This document shows positions 16,211-26,926 of a stretch of 50,049 nt of DNA, piece by piece. The position numbers were made by a program, and so were the translations under genes. Origin of the DNA: Jeotgalibaca caeni (lineage in GTDB: Bacteria > Bacillota > Bacilli > Lactobacillales > Aerococcaceae); NCBI RefSeq assembly GCF_028863945.1, contig NZ_JARBEA010000013.1, positions 1 through 50,049 of the forward strand, written 5' to 3'. The notes below the pieces were generated by a model that saw nothing but the letters and a program-made list of their open reading frames with translations, was not told where the DNA came from and ran no database searches. Positions within the stretch are counted from its first letter, which is position 1, and every line of letters starts with the position of its first letter.

Positions 16211-18439
16211 TTACATGCTTTCGTGCATGGTACGATTAATAACATCTAATTGTTGTTCGCGTGTCAACTTGATGAAGTTTACGGCATAACCAGATACCCG
16301 GATTGTTAATTGTGGGTAGTTTTCTGGATGTTCCATAGCATCTAACAAGGTATCACGGTTAAAGACGTTTACGTTCAAGTGGTGTCCACCTTTACGTGCG
16401 TAGCCGTCCAACATATTGGACAAGTTTTCTTCTTGAACTTCTGCTTCACGTCCCAAAGCTTTTGGTACGATGGAGAAGGTGTTGGAAATTCCATCTAGGG
16501 AATATTTGTAAGGAACTTTCGCAACAGAAGACAAGCTTGCTAGAGCACCGTGTGTGTCGCGACCATGTAATGGGTTTGCGCCTGGTGCAAACGGAACGCC
16601 TGCTTCACGGCCATCCGGTGTAGCTCCTGTACTCTTACCATAAACAACGTTTGAAGTAATGGTTAAGATGGATGTAGTATGCTTCGCATCACGATATGTT
16701 TTGTGTTTTTGAACTTTCTTCATGAAGTCTTTTAGCAACCAGATACCGATATCGTCTGCACGATCATCGTTGTTTCCGTATTTTGGATAGTCGCCTTCGA
16801 TTTCATAGTCCACTGCAAGACCATTTTCATCACGGATTACTTTTACTTTTGCATGTTTGATAGCGGACAAGGAGTCGATTGCTACAGAATAGCCTGCAAT
16901 CCCTGTTGCCATTGTGCGCATTACGTTTGTGTCATGCAATGCCATTTCTAAGTTTTCGTAGCTGTATTTGTCGTGCATGTAGTGAATTACATTCAATGTA
17001 TTGACATAAAGTCCTGCCAACCATTCATTCATCATGTTATATTTTTCCATCACTTCATCATAATCAAGGTATTCAGAAGTAATTGGTTGGTATTTTGGTC
17101 CAACTTGTTTCTTCGTAACTTCGTCTACACCGCCATTAATTGCATATAGCAAGGACTTAGCCAAGTTTGCACGAGCACCGAAGAATTGCATTTGTTTACC
17201 GATACGCATTGCGGACACACAGCAAGCAATTCCGTAGTCATCGCCCCACTCTGGACGCATTACATCGTCGTTTTCGTATTGGATAGAACTTGTTTCAATA
17301 GAGATGTGTGAACAGAAACGTTTGAATGGTTCTGGCAACTTAGTGGACCAAAGGACAGTCAAGTTTGGTTCTGGTGCAGTTCCCATGTTCTTCAATGTTT
17401 GCAAGAAGCGGAAGCTGCTCTTCGTTACAAGTGTACGGCCATCTTCGCCCATACCGCCAATTGACTCCGTTACCCAAGTTGGATCTCCTGAGAATAATTC
17501 ATTGTAGTCAGGAGTACGCGCAAATTTAACCAATCGCAGTTTCATTACAAAGTGGTCTACGATTTCTTGTGCTTCTTGTTCAGTCAAGATGCCATTTTTG
17601 AAGTCGCGTTGGATATAGATATCTAGGAACGTAGATACACGTCCAAGTGACATTGCTGCCCCGTTTTGTTGTTTAACAGCTGCTAGGTAAGCCAAGTATA
17701 CCCATTGGAACGCTTCTTGAGCATTTGCTGCTGGTTGTGAAATATCAAATCCGTAAATGTTTCCTAATTCTTTCAATTCTTTCAATGCACGGTATTGGTC
17801 GCTCATTTCTTCACGTAAACGCATAATGTCTTCTGACATTACTCCGTTTCCAACTACTGCGTAATCTTTTAATTTTTCTTTCATCAAGAAGTCTACCCCG
17901 TATAAAGCAACGCGACGGTAGTCTCCGATAATACGTCCGCGTCCATATGCATCTGGAAGACCGGTAATTACTTTATTAGAACGAGCTGCACGCATTTCTG
18001 GTGTGTATACATCGAATACACCTTGGTTATGAGTTTTACGGTAGTCACGGAAAATCATGGAAACTTCTGGATCAATTTCGTATCCATAAGCTTCTGCAGC
18101 CATTTCGCTCATTCTGATTCCGCCAAATGGTTGCAAGGAACGTTTGAAAGGTTTTTCGGTTTGGAAACCAACAACTTTTTCTTTGTCTTTGTTGAGGTAA
18201 GCTGGGCCATGAGAAGTGATCGTAGATACAACTTTTGTATCCATATCCAAAACGCCGCCTGCTTCACGTTCTTGCTTCGTCAAATCCATTACTTGCGCCC
18301 ATAATTCGTTCGTTGCATCGGTAGGACCTTCAAGGAAGTTTGCATCTCCTTCATAAGGTTTGTAGTTTTCTTGAATGAAATCACGGACGTCTACTTCCGT
18401 TTTCCAGGTTTTCCCATTAAAACCTTTCCATTGTTCCAT
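16211..18439 (-). CDS. pflB: formate C-acetyltransferase (pyruvate formate-lyase)
   Basis: A 742-residue glycyl-radical enzyme that converts pyruvate and CoA to acetyl-CoA and formate during anaerobic mixed-acid metabolism. Catalytic Cys406-Cys407 ([11 protein letters not shown]) and the radical Gly717 in RVSGYAVNF near the C-terminus are intact. Length matches family members. The ATG has AGGGGG at seven bases. It has a clear promoter with a downstream palindrome. The formate produced can feed the fhs-encoded formate-tetrahydrofolate ligase elsewhere in this window. Confidence 0.97.
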   Translation of the reverse strand: MEQWKGFNGKTWKTEVDVRDFIQENYKPYEGDANFLEGPTDATNELWAQVMDLTKQEREAGGVLDMDTKVVSTITSHGPAYLNKDKEKVVGFQTEKPFKRSLQPFGGIRMSEMAAEAYGYEIDPEVSMIFRDYRKTHNQGVFDVYTPEMRAARSNKVITGLPDAYGRGRIIGDYRRVALYGVDFLMKEKLKDYAVVGNGVMSEDIMRLREEMSDQYRALKELKELGNIYGFDISQPAANAQEAFQWVYLAYLAAVKQQNGAAMSLGRVSTFLDIYIQRDFKNGILTEQEAQEIVDHFVMKLRLVKFARTPDYNELFSGDPTWVTESIGGMGEDGRTLVTKSSFRFLQTLKNMGTAPEPNLTVLWSTKLPEPFKRFCSHISIETSSIQYENDDVMRPEWGDDYGIACCVSAMRIGKQMQFFGARANLAKSLLYAINGGVDEVTKKQVGPKYQPITSEYLDYDEVMEKYNMMNEWLAGLYVNTLNVIHYMHDKYSYENLEMALHDTNVMRTMATGIAGYSVAIDSLSAIKHAKVKVIRDENGLAVDYEIEGDYPKYGNNDDRADDIGIWLLKDFMKKVQKHKTYRDAKHTTSILTITSNVVYGKSTGATPDGREAGVPFAPGANPLHGRDTHGALASLSSVAKVPYKYSLDGISNTFSIVPKALGREAEVQEENLSNMLDGYARKGGHHLNVNVFNRDTLLDAMEHPENYPQLTIRVSGYAVNFIKLTREQQLDVINRTMHESM

Positions 18440-18477
18440 TACATGTTCCCCCTAATATTTTATCTATTTGTGATTTA

Positions 18478-18493
18478 TGTAACACCTTTTACA
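18478..18493. promoter_or_regulatory. palindromic operator candidate in the pflB leader
   Basis: TGTAA-N6-TTACA, just downstream of the pflB -10 box, where a bound repressor would block transcription. It resembles but does not match the CcpA cre or Rex consensus well enough to name the regulator. Confidence 0.4.
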
Positions 18494-18498
18494 CGTTT

Positions 18499-18526
18499 AT
18501 TATAACACGTTTATTTACTTGTGCAA
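18499..18526 (-). promoter_or_regulatory. promoter of pflB
   Basis: On the minus strand TTGCAC (plus 18521-18526), 16 bp, TATAAT (plus 18499-18504). AACGTGT occurs twice around the -10 box as a direct repeat. Confidence 0.8.
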
Positions 18527-18650
18527 TACTTTTCAATTAAAATGTATGTGAAATTATTTATTAATCTAAAAAACGATAAAAAGACTGTAACAAAAGGGCT
18601 TTCCCTTCTAACTCTTTTTACTTGTGCTGTAATTCGCTGCACATATTCAT

Positions 18651-18696
18651 AAAAAAACAGCATCAAACTGTATTATACAACAGTTTGATGCTGTTT
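18651..18696 (-). terminator. terminator of parE-parC
   Basis: A perfect 16-bp stem (18655-18670 with 18681-18696, core CAGCATCAAACTG) with a ten-base loop and a T run on the minus strand, 21 bases past the parC stop. The rest of the gap between pflB and parC shows nothing further. Confidence 0.93.
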
Positions 18697-18717
18697 CACT
18701 TTTTACTATCACAGGGG

Positions 18718-21189
18718 TTAATTTCCTTTTTGTGAAAAAGGGAACACCTTTCGAATACTATATACCATGCCTTCTTCTTTTTCTTCTAAAAAGGAAGAGC
18801 CATTGGTGTAACGTGCAGAGAATGGAATGGTTTTGCTGATTAATTCTTTGTTCTGCCCACGTGTGGTACGAACTTCATAGATGGTATCCAACTCTGGAGC
18901 TGCATCCATATAAACAATACGATGCGGGTTCGCCTTTAATTCTTTAATGAGGAGCAATCCTCGTTTCGCCCTGCCTAATCGTGGAACTTCACCACTACGG
19001 AAACGCTTGGCATTCCCACGTTGTGTTACTACGAAGATTGGGTATTTCTCATCTTCTTCGTCAAATAATGCCGCTCCAACTACCTTGTCTTCTGCTTTCA
19101 AATTGATTGCCTTCACACCGCTCGTACGGATTCCTGTTTGGCTCACTTCTTCAAGCGGATAACGCAGAGCAAACCCAAAATGAGTGACCATTAAGACTTC
19201 TTTTTTAATCTTGCTGGTATCGACGAAATGGATACTCTTCACTAGATCCGTATTATTGCGTAACTTAATCGCTGTGCTCTTCTTCCTGCGGTAGCCACGG
19301 AAGGATTGATACTCAAAGAGTGCTGTCTGTTTAATCATTCCTTCTTGGGTAACGAATAGAACCGACTGATGTTCGGTCAGTGGCGCCTCATGCTTCAGTA
19401 TCGTAGCCCCAATAATCTCTTCCCCATTAGAGAATGGAATATTTTGGGATAGATGATAACCCATGTCTTTCCATTTCAGTTCAGGAAGCTCATAAACTGG
19501 GAAATGCATGTAGTCGCCTTTATTGGTAAAGATGGCGATAGAATCAAGGGTAGACGCTTTTTCAAGCAATAAAGGCTGATCTCCTTCGCGTAACCCGACA
19601 TCACTTATTTCAGAAGCAGCAAATGAACGCAAGCTCGTGCGTTTGTAGTAGCCTTCTTGTGTGAGGAGCACGTATACTTCCTCTTCTGGAATCAATACTT
19701 CCGTTTCAATTTTGATTTCTTCGATTTCTTTTTCCACTACAGTCAATCTTTTAGTAGCGTATTTTTTCTTAATGGCTGCCAGTTCATTTTTCATAACGAG
19801 CATCAACGTTTTTTCATTTTTCAAGATACTTTGATACGAGGCAACTTGTTCGTTCAGATCCAATTTTTCATTTTGCAAGGCAACGATATCCGTATTGGTT
19901 AATCGGTACAATTGCAAAGATACAATTGCTTCTGCTTGTACTTCAGAAAAGTTGAAGGTCTTCATTAAGTTTGATTTAGCATCTTTTTTATCCTTGCTGT
20001 TACGGATTAACTGAATCACTTCATCCAAAACAGAGATCACCGTAATGAGGGCTTCCACAATATGGAGACGAGCATCTGCTTTTTTCAAGTTGTAGCGAGT
20101 CCGGCGCAAGGTCACTTCTTTTTTATGGTTGATATACGCTTGAAGCATCTCTACTAGTCCAACTTGTTGCGGACGTAATTCGTCAATCGCAACCATATTG
20201 AAATTGTAGTTGACTTGCAAATCAGTGTTTTTGAATAAATAATTCAAAATCCCTTCTGCATTCGCTTCTTTCTTCAACTCTACAACGATTTGCAGGCCGG
20301 TACGGTCCGTTTCATCGCGGACCTCATCAATTCCTTCAACCTTTCGATTCAAGCGTATCTCGTCCATTTTTTTGACTAACATGGCTTTATTCACTTCATA
20401 AGGAATCTCTGTGATCATAATCCGTTCTTTTCCGCCACGCATTTTTTCGATCGACGTTTTGGAGCGAACGACTACTTTTCCTTTTCCGGTCTTATAAGCA
20501 CTCTTCAGCCCAGACAAACCTTGGACAATCGCTCCAGTTGGGAAGTCTGGTCCTTTCACATATTTCATTAATTGTGAAAGTGTAGCATCAGGGTGATCAA
20601 TTAAATAGTTCGTTGCATCAATTACTTCACCCAAATTATGCGGCGGAATATCTGTCGCATAACCAGCAGAAATACCTGTCGTACCATTCACCAAAAGGTT
20701 TGGATACCGAGCAGGCAAAACAACTGGTTCTTCATCCGTATCGTCAAAGTTCAAGATGAAATCAACCGTATCACTATCGATATCGCCTAATAGCTCTGCT
20801 GATATTTTCGCTAGACGTGCTTCCGTATACCGCATCGCTGCAGCCGGATCTCCGTCCATACTCCCATTGTTACCATGCATTTCAATTAACGGTTCACGCA
20901 TTTTCCAATCTTGGCTGAGACGAACCATAGCTTCATACACACTGGAGTCTCCATGCGGATGATAATTACCAATTACATTACCGACCGTTTTCGCTGACTT
21001 ACGGAACTGCTTCTCTGCAGTATTACCGCTCGCATACATGGCATACAGGATTCTTCTTTGCACGGGTTTCAAACCGTCCCTAATATCTGGAAGAGCACGA
21101 TCTTGGATGATGTATTTGGAGTACCGGCCAAAGCGGTCGCTCATGACATCTTCCATCATCAACTCTTTAATATTTTTTTCCTCAGCCAT
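18718..21189 (-). CDS. parC: DNA topoisomerase IV subunit A
   Basis: An 823-residue type IIA topoisomerase breakage-reunion subunit that decatenates daughter chromosomes with ParE. Active-site Tyr121 ([13 protein letters not shown]) and the quinolone-resistance region [16 protein letters not shown] are present. Ser82-Ser83 and Glu86 are of the susceptible type. The C-terminal beta-pinwheel repeats follow from about residue 490. The ATG shares a base with the parE stop (TAATG), indicating coupled translation. The gene pairing and sequence style favour ParC over GyrA. Confidence 0.95.
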   Translation of the reverse strand: MAEEKNIKELMMEDVMSDRFGRYSKYIIQDRALPDIRDGLKPVQRRILYAMYASGNTAEKQFRKSAKTVGNVIGNYHPHGDSSVYEAMVRLSQDWKMREPLIEMHGNNGSMDGDPAAAMRYTEARLAKISAELLGDIDSDTVDFILNFDDTDEEPVVLPARYPNLLVNGTTGISAGYATDIPPHNLGEVIDATNYLIDHPDATLSQLMKYVKGPDFPTGAIVQGLSGLKSAYKTGKGKVVVRSKTSIEKMRGGKERIMITEIPYEVNKAMLVKKMDEIRLNRKVEGIDEVRDETDRTGLQIVVELKKEANAEGILNYLFKNTDLQVNYNFNMVAIDELRPQQVGLVEMLQAYINHKKEVTLRRTRYNLKKADARLHIVEALITVISVLDEVIQLIRNSKDKKDAKSNLMKTFNFSEVQAEAIVSLQLYRLTNTDIVALQNEKLDLNEQVASYQSILKNEKTLMLVMKNELAAIKKKYATKRLTVVEKEIEEIKIETEVLIPEEEVYVLLTQEGYYKRTSLRSFAASEISDVGLREGDQPLLLEKASTLDSIAIFTNKGDYMHFPVYELPELKWKDMGYHLSQNIPFSNGEEIIGATILKHEAPLTEHQSVLFVTQEGMIKQTALFEYQSFRGYRRKKSTAIKLRNNTDLVKSIHFVDTSKIKKEVLMVTHFGFALRYPLEEVSQTGIRTSGVKAINLKAEDKVVGAALFDEEDEKYPIFVVTQRGNAKRFRSGEVPRLGRAKRGLLLIKELKANPHRIVYMDAAPELDTIYEVRTTRGQNKELISKTIPFSARYTNGSSFLEEKEEGMVYSIRKVFPFSQKGN

Positions 21190-23267
21190 TACTCTTCACC
21201 ACTTTCAAAATCTAATGCCACTTGTTCTAATTCTTCGTCCATCGTAGGCACGGAACGTTTCTTCGCTTGTTTTTCATCTTTAATTTGTTGCTTCACTTGG
21301 TTTGCACCATCCGGCTCTTCATTTAAAACGTCTTCCAAGATACTCTTGTCATCTTCCAAGGTAAATTCAACATTTCCTTCGATCCATTTCCGTCTTGGTT
21401 CTACTTTATTCCCCATTAAAGTAGTGACTCGACGTTCTAGTTTTGCTTTGTCGTCAATCAACACTCGAATGAGTGTCCGGGTTTCTGGATTCATGGTTGT
21501 ATCCCATAATTGGTCAGCATTCATTTCACCAAGCCCTTTATAACGTTGTAAAATATAGCCTTTTCCAATGATTTTGATTTTATCCGCTAGTTCTTTTTCG
21601 GTCCAAGCATATTCAATCACTTCTTTTTTACCCGTTCCTTTTGATACTTTATATAAAGGTGGTTGGGCAAGATACACTTTTCCTGTTTCCAGAAGAGGCT
21701 TCATATATCGGTAGAAAAAGGTCAGGAGTAACGTTTGGATATGCGCTCCATCCGTATCCGCATCGGTCATGATAATAATTTTGTCGTAGTTACTATCCTT
21801 CAGATCAAAATCCGGCCCTACTCCTGCTCCAACGGTATGGATGATGGTGCTGATTTCTTCGTTCTTCAAGATATCTTGCATATTCGCCCGTTCAGTATTA
21901 ATTACCTTCCCGCGAAGCGGCAAGATTGCCTGGAATTTCCGGTCACGGCCTTGTTTTGCAGACCCACCCGCAGAATCTCCTTCGACCAGAAACAGTTCAT
22001 TTTTCTCATGGTTCTTCCCTTGAGCAGGTGTCAGCTTACCAGAAAGCAGGAGCTCCCCTTTGCGTTTCTTACCATTACGTGAATTTTCTCTTGCTTTACG
22101 AGCTGCATCTCTCGCTTCCCGTGCCTTCAGAGCTTTCCTTACCAACATTTGTCCTACTTCACCATTTTCGATGAGGTAGATGCTGAGGCGCTCATTGACT
22201 AAATTGTCAACGATCGCGCGAGCTTGAGGTGTTCCTAGTTTTCCTTTGGTCTGGCCTTCAAACTGGAGAATCTTCTCTGGAATACGCAAGGAGAGAACAG
22301 CAGTTAATCCTTCACGCACGTCGCTACCTTCCAAGTTCTTATCTTTTTCTTTCAATAAGCCAATCTTTCGGGCATATTCATTGAAAGCCTTGGTCATCCC
22401 TGTTTTAGCGCCCACTTCATGTGTACCGCCATCTTTGGTCCGAACATTATTTACAAAAGAAAGAATGGTTTCAGCATATGCATCATTATATTGGAAGGAA
22501 AAGTCGACTTCGATATCTTCCACGGTTGCGGAGAAATCTGCGATGTCATTTAAGGTATCTTTTTCTTCATTTAAGTACGCCACAAATTCACGAATTCCTT
22601 CTTTATAATAGAAGACTTCGTTTTTACCGGTGCGCTCATCCGTTAGGCTCAGCTTCAACCCTTTTAAGAGGAAAGCTGATTCACGCATCCGTTCTACTAG
22701 AATGTCATAAGAAAGTTGAGCAGAACCAAAAATAGATGGATCTGGCATAAAATGAATCGATGATCCATTTGGTTTATTTACGTTTTTCTTTGTAGTTAGT
22801 TTTCCTTTGGGCTTCCCACCGTCTTTGAAGCTAATGCTGTACATGGTCTTGTCTCGAATAACATCTACATCCAAATAGCTGGATAAGGCGTTCACGACAC
22901 TGGCACCAACCCCATGCAATCCTCCAGATGTCTTATATCCACCTTCTTGGCCGAATTTCCCTCCGGCATGCAAGACGGTAAAAATTACTTGCATGGTTGG
23001 TACGCCTGATGCATGCATCCCAGTAGGCATCCCACGTCCGTTATCCTTTACGGTCACACTTTGATCCGCATGAATCGTGACTTCAATCTCATCAGCGAAT
23101 CCTGATAAGGCTTCATCAACCGCATTATCTAAAATTTCATATACCATATGATGCAATCCGCGACTGTCTGTCGAACCGATATACATCCCTGGTCTTTTTC
23201 TTACTGCCTCTAGTCCTTCCAATACTTGGATGGAATCATCATTATATATATTCTTATTTGTAGCCAT
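21189..23267 (-). CDS. parE: DNA topoisomerase IV subunit B
   Basis: A 692-residue GHKL ATPase subunit. ATP-binding motifs [17 protein letters not shown] and [13 protein letters not shown] lie in the N-terminal third, with the TOPRIM domain motifs [20 protein letters not shown] and [11 protein letters not shown] in the C-terminal half. It forms the A2B2 enzyme with ParC, encoded directly downstream. Assigned as ParE and not GyrB by the parC neighbour. Transcribed from the promoter at 23312-23340. Confidence 0.95.
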   Translation of the reverse strand: MATNKNIYNDDSIQVLEGLEAVRKRPGMYIGSTDSRGLHHMVYEILDNAVDEALSGFADEIEVTIHADQSVTVKDNGRGMPTGMHASGVPTMQVIFTVLHAGGKFGQEGGYKTSGGLHGVGASVVNALSSYLDVDVIRDKTMYSISFKDGGKPKGKLTTKKNVNKPNGSSIHFMPDPSIFGSAQLSYDILVERMRESAFLLKGLKLSLTDERTGKNEVFYYKEGIREFVAYLNEEKDTLNDIADFSATVEDIEVDFSFQYNDAYAETILSFVNNVRTKDGGTHEVGAKTGMTKAFNEYARKIGLLKEKDKNLEGSDVREGLTAVLSLRIPEKILQFEGQTKGKLGTPQARAIVDNLVNERLSIYLIENGEVGQMLVRKALKAREARDAARKARENSRNGKKRKGELLLSGKLTPAQGKNHEKNELFLVEGDSAGGSAKQGRDRKFQAILPLRGKVINTERANMQDILKNEEISTIIHTVGAGVGPDFDLKDSNYDKIIIMTDADTDGAHIQTLLLTFFYRYMKPLLETGKVYLAQPPLYKVSKGTGKKEVIEYAWTEKELADKIKIIGKGYILQRYKGLGEMNADQLWDTTMNPETRTLIRVLIDDKAKLERRVTTLMGNKVEPRRKWIEGNVEFTLEDDKSILEDVLNEEPDGANQVKQQIKDEKQAKKRSVPTMDEELEQVALDFESGEE

Positions 23268-23311
23268 AGTTAAACCCCTTCGTTCTACGGAATTCGAACA
23301 TCCATTCTATC

Positions 23312-23340
23312 ATAATACTTGAAAATATGGGGATTGTAAA
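23312..23340 (-). promoter_or_regulatory. promoter of parE-parC
   Basis: On the minus strand TTTACA (plus 23335-23340), 17 bp, TATTAT (plus 23312-23317), 45 bases upstream of the parE ATG. Confidence 0.7.
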
Positions 23341-23403
23341 AGAAAAATTTGGAATCGAGAGGATTGCGCTCGCAAATGTGTAGTATGAATTATTGCGAAG
23401 AAA

Positions 23404-23412
23404 TGGTAAAAT
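23404..23412 (+). promoter_or_regulatory. possible extended -10 promoter of plsY
   Basis: TGGTAAAAT is an extended -10 box 39 bases before the plsY start; no good -35 box is seen. Confidence 0.4.
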
Positions 23413-23451
23413 AACCCAGTAGTTTGTAATTATGTATAAGGAGTGAACACA

Positions 23452-24063
23452 GTGACTTCTCTAATTGTCATCATCCTTGCTTATCTTCTGGGCTCTATTC
23501 CTTCAGGAGTATGGATTGGTAAATTATTTTATCAAAAAGATGTACGTGAATACGGCAGCGGAAACATGGGAACAACCAATACCTTTCGAGTCTTAGGCAA
23601 AACGGCTGGAATTATTGTTCTCTTAATGGATATCTTAAAAGGTTCGGTCGCTACATTACTTCCCATTTGGTTGGGAGCAGACATTCATCCATTGTTGGCT
23701 GGTGTGATTGCTGCTGTGGGACATACGTTACCCATTTTCGCAAAATTTAAAGGCGGAAAAGCAGTCGCAACGAGCGCTGGAATTATCTTAGCATACAATC
23801 CCCTTTTCTTTGCCTTAGCGATTGCTTGCTTTTTACTTTACCTCTATCTTTCTAGTATGGTTAGTTTTTCCAGTATGTTAGCCTGTTTAAGCGCAGTCGT
23901 CATTTCATTCTTTATGAAAGACATCTGGCTCGTGGTAGTAACCATTGCGTTAACATCCTATATCATCTATCGTCACCGCAGCAATATCACGCGGATTAAA
24001 GAAGGAACCGAAAATAAAATTCCGTTTGGACGAGGATATAAAAAAGAAAATAAAGATGCATAA
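23452..24063 (+). CDS. plsY: glycerol-3-phosphate acyltransferase PlsY
   Basis: A 203-residue polytopic membrane enzyme that acylates glycerol-3-phosphate from acyl-phosphate, the first step of phospholipid synthesis. Family motifs are SIPSGVWIG, GSGNMGTTNTFRVLG and FKGGKAVATSAG. Two GTG codons are possible starts. AAGGAG (23438-23443) has ideal spacing to the second, at 23452, and overlaps the first, at 23443, so I use 23452. It is on the plus strand, divergent from parE, as plsY and parE often are in Firmicutes. It converges on codY with a shared terminator. Confidence 0.95.
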   Translation: MTSLIVIILAYLLGSIPSGVWIGKLFYQKDVREYGSGNMGTTNTFRVLGKTAGIIVLLMDILKGSVATLLPIWLGADIHPLLAGVIAAVGHTLPIFAKFKGGKAVATSAGIILAYNPLFFALAIACFLLYLYLSSMVSFSSMLACLSAVVISFFMKDIWLVVVTIALTSYIIYRHRSNITRIKEGTENKIPFGRGYKKENKDA

Positions 24064-24101
24064 CAAAAAAAGATGCCTCGTGGCATCTTTTTTTGTTATG
24101 C
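24058..24101. terminator. bidirectional terminator between plsY and codY
   Basis: A perfect 20-bp stem (24058-24077 with 24082-24101) with loop TCGT; the stem has a GATGCC core and an A7/T7 tract, so it works for both converging genes. It includes the plsY stop codon. Confidence 0.93.
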
Positions 24102-24106
24102 AATTT

Positions 24107-24916
24107 TTATACTTGAAGTTTTTTCTTCAGCTCATCAAACAGGATAGGCGAGAGTACTTTAATGTACGTTCCCTTCATTCCTAATGACTTGGACTCTAAC
24201 ACGCGAGCAGATTCCAGCTTCCTTAATGCATTGACAATAACCGAGCGGGTAATGCCCTTTTTCGCTGCAATTTGAGAAGCATTGATTCGTGCCTCCAATT
24301 CCTCAATGGTGCGGAAAATCTCACTGACCGCTTCCATTTCACTAAAAGAGAGGGATTGTAAGGCGATATGAACCGCAGTTTCTGCCCGTGTGGCAATTTC
24401 AGTTTCCACATTAATTAAATGAAGGAGCTCCATGCCGATTACGGTTGCACTATGTTCAGCAAGAATGAGGTCTCCCGTATTAAAGGCTGTATTCAAACGG
24501 GCAAAAATCAAACTTCCTAATCTTTTCCCAGCAGCAAAGATGGGAATTACCGTTGTCAGTCCCGTCACGAAAATATCTCTCGTTTCGACTGGAAAGACAG
24601 TGATATCAGATTCAATACCGATATTCGCGGTCGTAAGGTTCAGCTGATTGATGCCACTCGTGTAGTAAGAAGGAAACTTTCGCTCTACGAGCATTTGTTT
24701 CACGCGTTCATTATTGATATCAATGGCTTCACTAAAGCCTAAGAGCGTGCCTGCATCATCAATTAGATACGTATTTGCCCCTAAGATTTCAGCTAAGCGC
24801 TTGGCCATTTCTTGAAAGGGTAAAAGAGTTGGTGTGGCCTTCTCAGCACTGACAAAGCCACCTTCTTTTTGTAGCATTCGATTGATGGTCCGCAGTCGTT
24901 CTAATAATTCTTCCAT
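24107..24916 (-). CDS. codY: GTP-sensing global transcriptional repressor CodY
   Basis: A 269-residue CodY: N-terminal GAF domain that binds branched-chain amino acids (about residues 1-155) and a C-terminal winged HTH with the invariant GITRSVIVNALRKLES and SLGMKGTYIKV. It represses nutrient-uptake and biosynthesis genes when GTP and isoleucine are plentiful. The ATG at 24916 (MEELLERLRTINRMLQ) aligns with the family N-terminus and has GAGG six bases upstream. A GTG at 24928 overlapping the hslU stop would add four residues. Last gene of xerC-hslV-hslU-codY, the order known from Bacillus. Confidence 0.96.
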   Translation of the reverse strand: MEELLERLRTINRMLQKEGGFVSAEKATPTLLPFQEMAKRLAEILGANTYLIDDAGTLLGFSEAIDINNERVKQMLVERKFPSYYTSGINQLNLTTANIGIESDITVFPVETRDIFVTGLTTVIPIFAAGKRLGSLIFARLNTAFNTGDLILAEHSATVIGMELLHLINVETEIATRAETAVHIALQSLSFSEMEAVSEIFRTIEELEARINASQIAAKKGITRSVIVNALRKLESARVLESKSLGMKGTYIKVLSPILFDELKKKLQV

Positions 24917-24924
24917 ATCCATCC

Positions 24925-26334
24925 TCACAGAATATAACGTCTTAAGTCTTGGTCTTCGACAATATGCGCTAGTTTTTCATCCACGTAATTTGCGGTGATG
25001 GTAATATCGCCGCCTGGCATGTCTGGAGATTCGAACAGCAAATCTTCTAACAGCTTTTCGAGAATCGTGTGCAATCTACGAGCTCCTATATTGTCTGTTT
25101 CTTCATTCACTTGCGTTGCAATAGCAGCAAGTCGTTCAATAGACTCTTTCGTGAAGGTAACGGCCACATCTTCTGTTTGAAGCAGCGCTTGATATTGCTT
25201 CAACAAGGCGTTATGCGGTTCTGTCAAAATACGGACAAAGTCTTCTTCGGTTAAGTCATTTAATTCTACGCGAATTGGGAACCGTCCCTGTAATTCCGGA
25301 ATCAAATCACTTGGTTTGGAAACGTGGAATGCACCGGAAGCAATAAATAAAATATGATCGGTTTGGATGTTTCCGTATTTTGTACTTACTTGAGAACCTT
25401 CAACAATTGGCAAGATGTCACGTTGAACACCTTCCCGTGATACTTGGCCCCCTTGATCAGACTTAGAAGTGATTTTATCGATTTCATCAATGAAAATAAT
25501 TCCGTGCTCTTCTGCTAGTCGCAATGCTTCCATGGAAAGGTCATTTCGATCAATCAACTTATCTGTTTCTTCATCGGTAACGACTTTAATCGCATCTTTT
25601 ACTTTCATGGTCCGTTCTACTTTTCGCTTAGGAGTCATCGATTCAAGAGCAGACTGGAACATCATCATCTGTTCATTGCCACCCATCGCACCTAGCGGGT
25701 TCCCGCTCTTTTCTTCTACTTTAAGAGTGACTTCGCGGTTATCCAGTACCCCTTTACGCAATTGCTCGACAATTTCCGTTCTTTCGCGGGCGATTTCTTG
25801 GGTTACTTCTTCTTTTTCTTCTTCCTCATTTTCCCCCATTGGAGGTAAACCAAATTGTTGGAACATGTTTTGGAAACTATTATTATCCCGGTTTACAGTC
25901 TTCTTAATTCCAGGTTTCAATGCTTTCGCAATTCGTTGCAATGCTTTTTCATAAGCACGGCTATACACGTCACTGCGTTTTTCGTTCTCTACTAAATAAA
26001 TTGCATTTTCTACTAAATCACGTACCATCGATTCCACGTCACGACCGACATAACCTACTTCTGTGAACTTCGTTGCTTCTACTTTTACGAAGGGTGCTTG
26101 AACGAGGTGAGCCAATCGACGGGCGATTTCTGTTTTCCCTACACCGGTTGGTCCGATCATTAAAATATTTTTAGGTGTTACTTCTTGTTGCATGTCAGCA
26201 GAAAGCTGCATTCGGCGATACCGATTGCGCAAAGCTACCGCTACTGATTTCTTTGCTTCATCTTGTCCAATAATGTATTTGTCTAGTTCACCGACCACTT
26301 GCCGTGGTGTTTGATTTGATTTTGTTGTAACCAT
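24925..26334 (-). CDS. hslU: HslUV (ClpYQ) protease ATPase subunit
   Basis: A 469-residue AAA+ unfoldase that feeds proteins to the HslV peptidase. Walker A GPTGVGKTE (from residue 61), Walker B IIFIDEIDKI, the I-domain insertion (about 110-230, rich in Glu and Lys) and the HslV-docking C-terminus RRYIL are all present. It lies 18 bp after hslV. Length matches ClpY of Gram-positives. Confidence 0.96.
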   Translation of the reverse strand: MVTTKSNQTPRQVVGELDKYIIGQDEAKKSVAVALRNRYRRMQLSADMQQEVTPKNILMIGPTGVGKTEIARRLAHLVQAPFVKVEATKFTEVGYVGRDVESMVRDLVENAIYLVENEKRSDVYSRAYEKALQRIAKALKPGIKKTVNRDNNSFQNMFQQFGLPPMGENEEEEKEEVTQEIARERTEIVEQLRKGVLDNREVTLKVEEKSGNPLGAMGGNEQMMMFQSALESMTPKRKVERTMKVKDAIKVVTDEETDKLIDRNDLSMEALRLAEEHGIIFIDEIDKITSKSDQGGQVSREGVQRDILPIVEGSQVSTKYGNIQTDHILFIASGAFHVSKPSDLIPELQGRFPIRVELNDLTEEDFVRILTEPHNALLKQYQALLQTEDVAVTFTKESIERLAAIATQVNEETDNIGARRLHTILEKLLEDLLFESPDMPGGDITITANYVDEKLAHIVEDQDLRRYIL

Positions 26335-26352
26335 AGTTCGCTCCTTCTGTTC

Positions 26353-26880
26353 TTAAGCAAATTCTTCGACAATAATTTTGTCATTGGTGTACACGCAAAT
26401 TTCAGAGGCAATCTGTAAGCTTTGGCGTGCCATTTCCTTTGCTGTAAGTTCCGTATCATTTCGTTTGAGGGCTCTTGCGGCTGCTAGAGCGAAGTTTCCT
26501 CCTGAACCGATTGTGAGGATTCCGTCATCTGGTTCGATGACTTCTCCACTACCGGATACGAGAAACATTTGCTCCTTGTTCATCACAATCAGCATCGCTT
26601 CTAGTTTCTGTAAAGCACGATCACCGCGCCATTCTTTTGCTACTTCAATAGAAGCGCGCAGTAAATTCCCTTTGTGTTGGTTTAACTTTTCTTCGAATTT
26701 ATCTTCCAAGGTAAATGCATCCGCTACTCCACCAGCAAAACCAACAACGACTTCACCGTTGAAAATACGGCGGATTTTTTTGGCTGAACCTTTCATAATT
26801 ACTTGTTCACCCATGGTAACTTGGCCGTCACCGGCCATTGCTGATTCACCATTATGTTGAATTGCACAAATTGTTGTCAT
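26353..26880 (-). CDS. hslV: HslUV (ClpYQ) protease peptidase subunit
   Basis: A 175-residue proteasome-beta-like peptidase. After removal of Met the N-terminal Thr2 ([12 protein letters not shown]) is the nucleophile. [11 protein letters not shown] and [14 protein letters not shown] are family signatures. Bacillus ClpQ uses serine at this position, while this protein has the threonine of the wider family. Co-transcribed with hslU. Confidence 0.96.
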   Translation of the reverse strand: MTTICAIQHNGESAMAGDGQVTMGEQVIMKGSAKKIRRIFNGEVVVGFAGGVADAFTLEDKFEEKLNQHKGNLLRASIEVAKEWRGDRALQKLEAMLIVMNKEQMFLVSGSGEVIEPDDGILTIGSGGNFALAAARALKRNDTELTAKEMARQSLQIASEICVYTNDKIIVEEFA

Positions 26881-26926
26881 CTTACATTACTCCTTTATTG
26901 CATACTCTCATCCAGTTTCTTCTATA

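Noticed and set aside
18478-18493. CcpA cre site or Rex site at pflB
   Set aside because: The palindrome differs from both consensus sequences at key positions, so I kept it only as an unnamed operator candidate.
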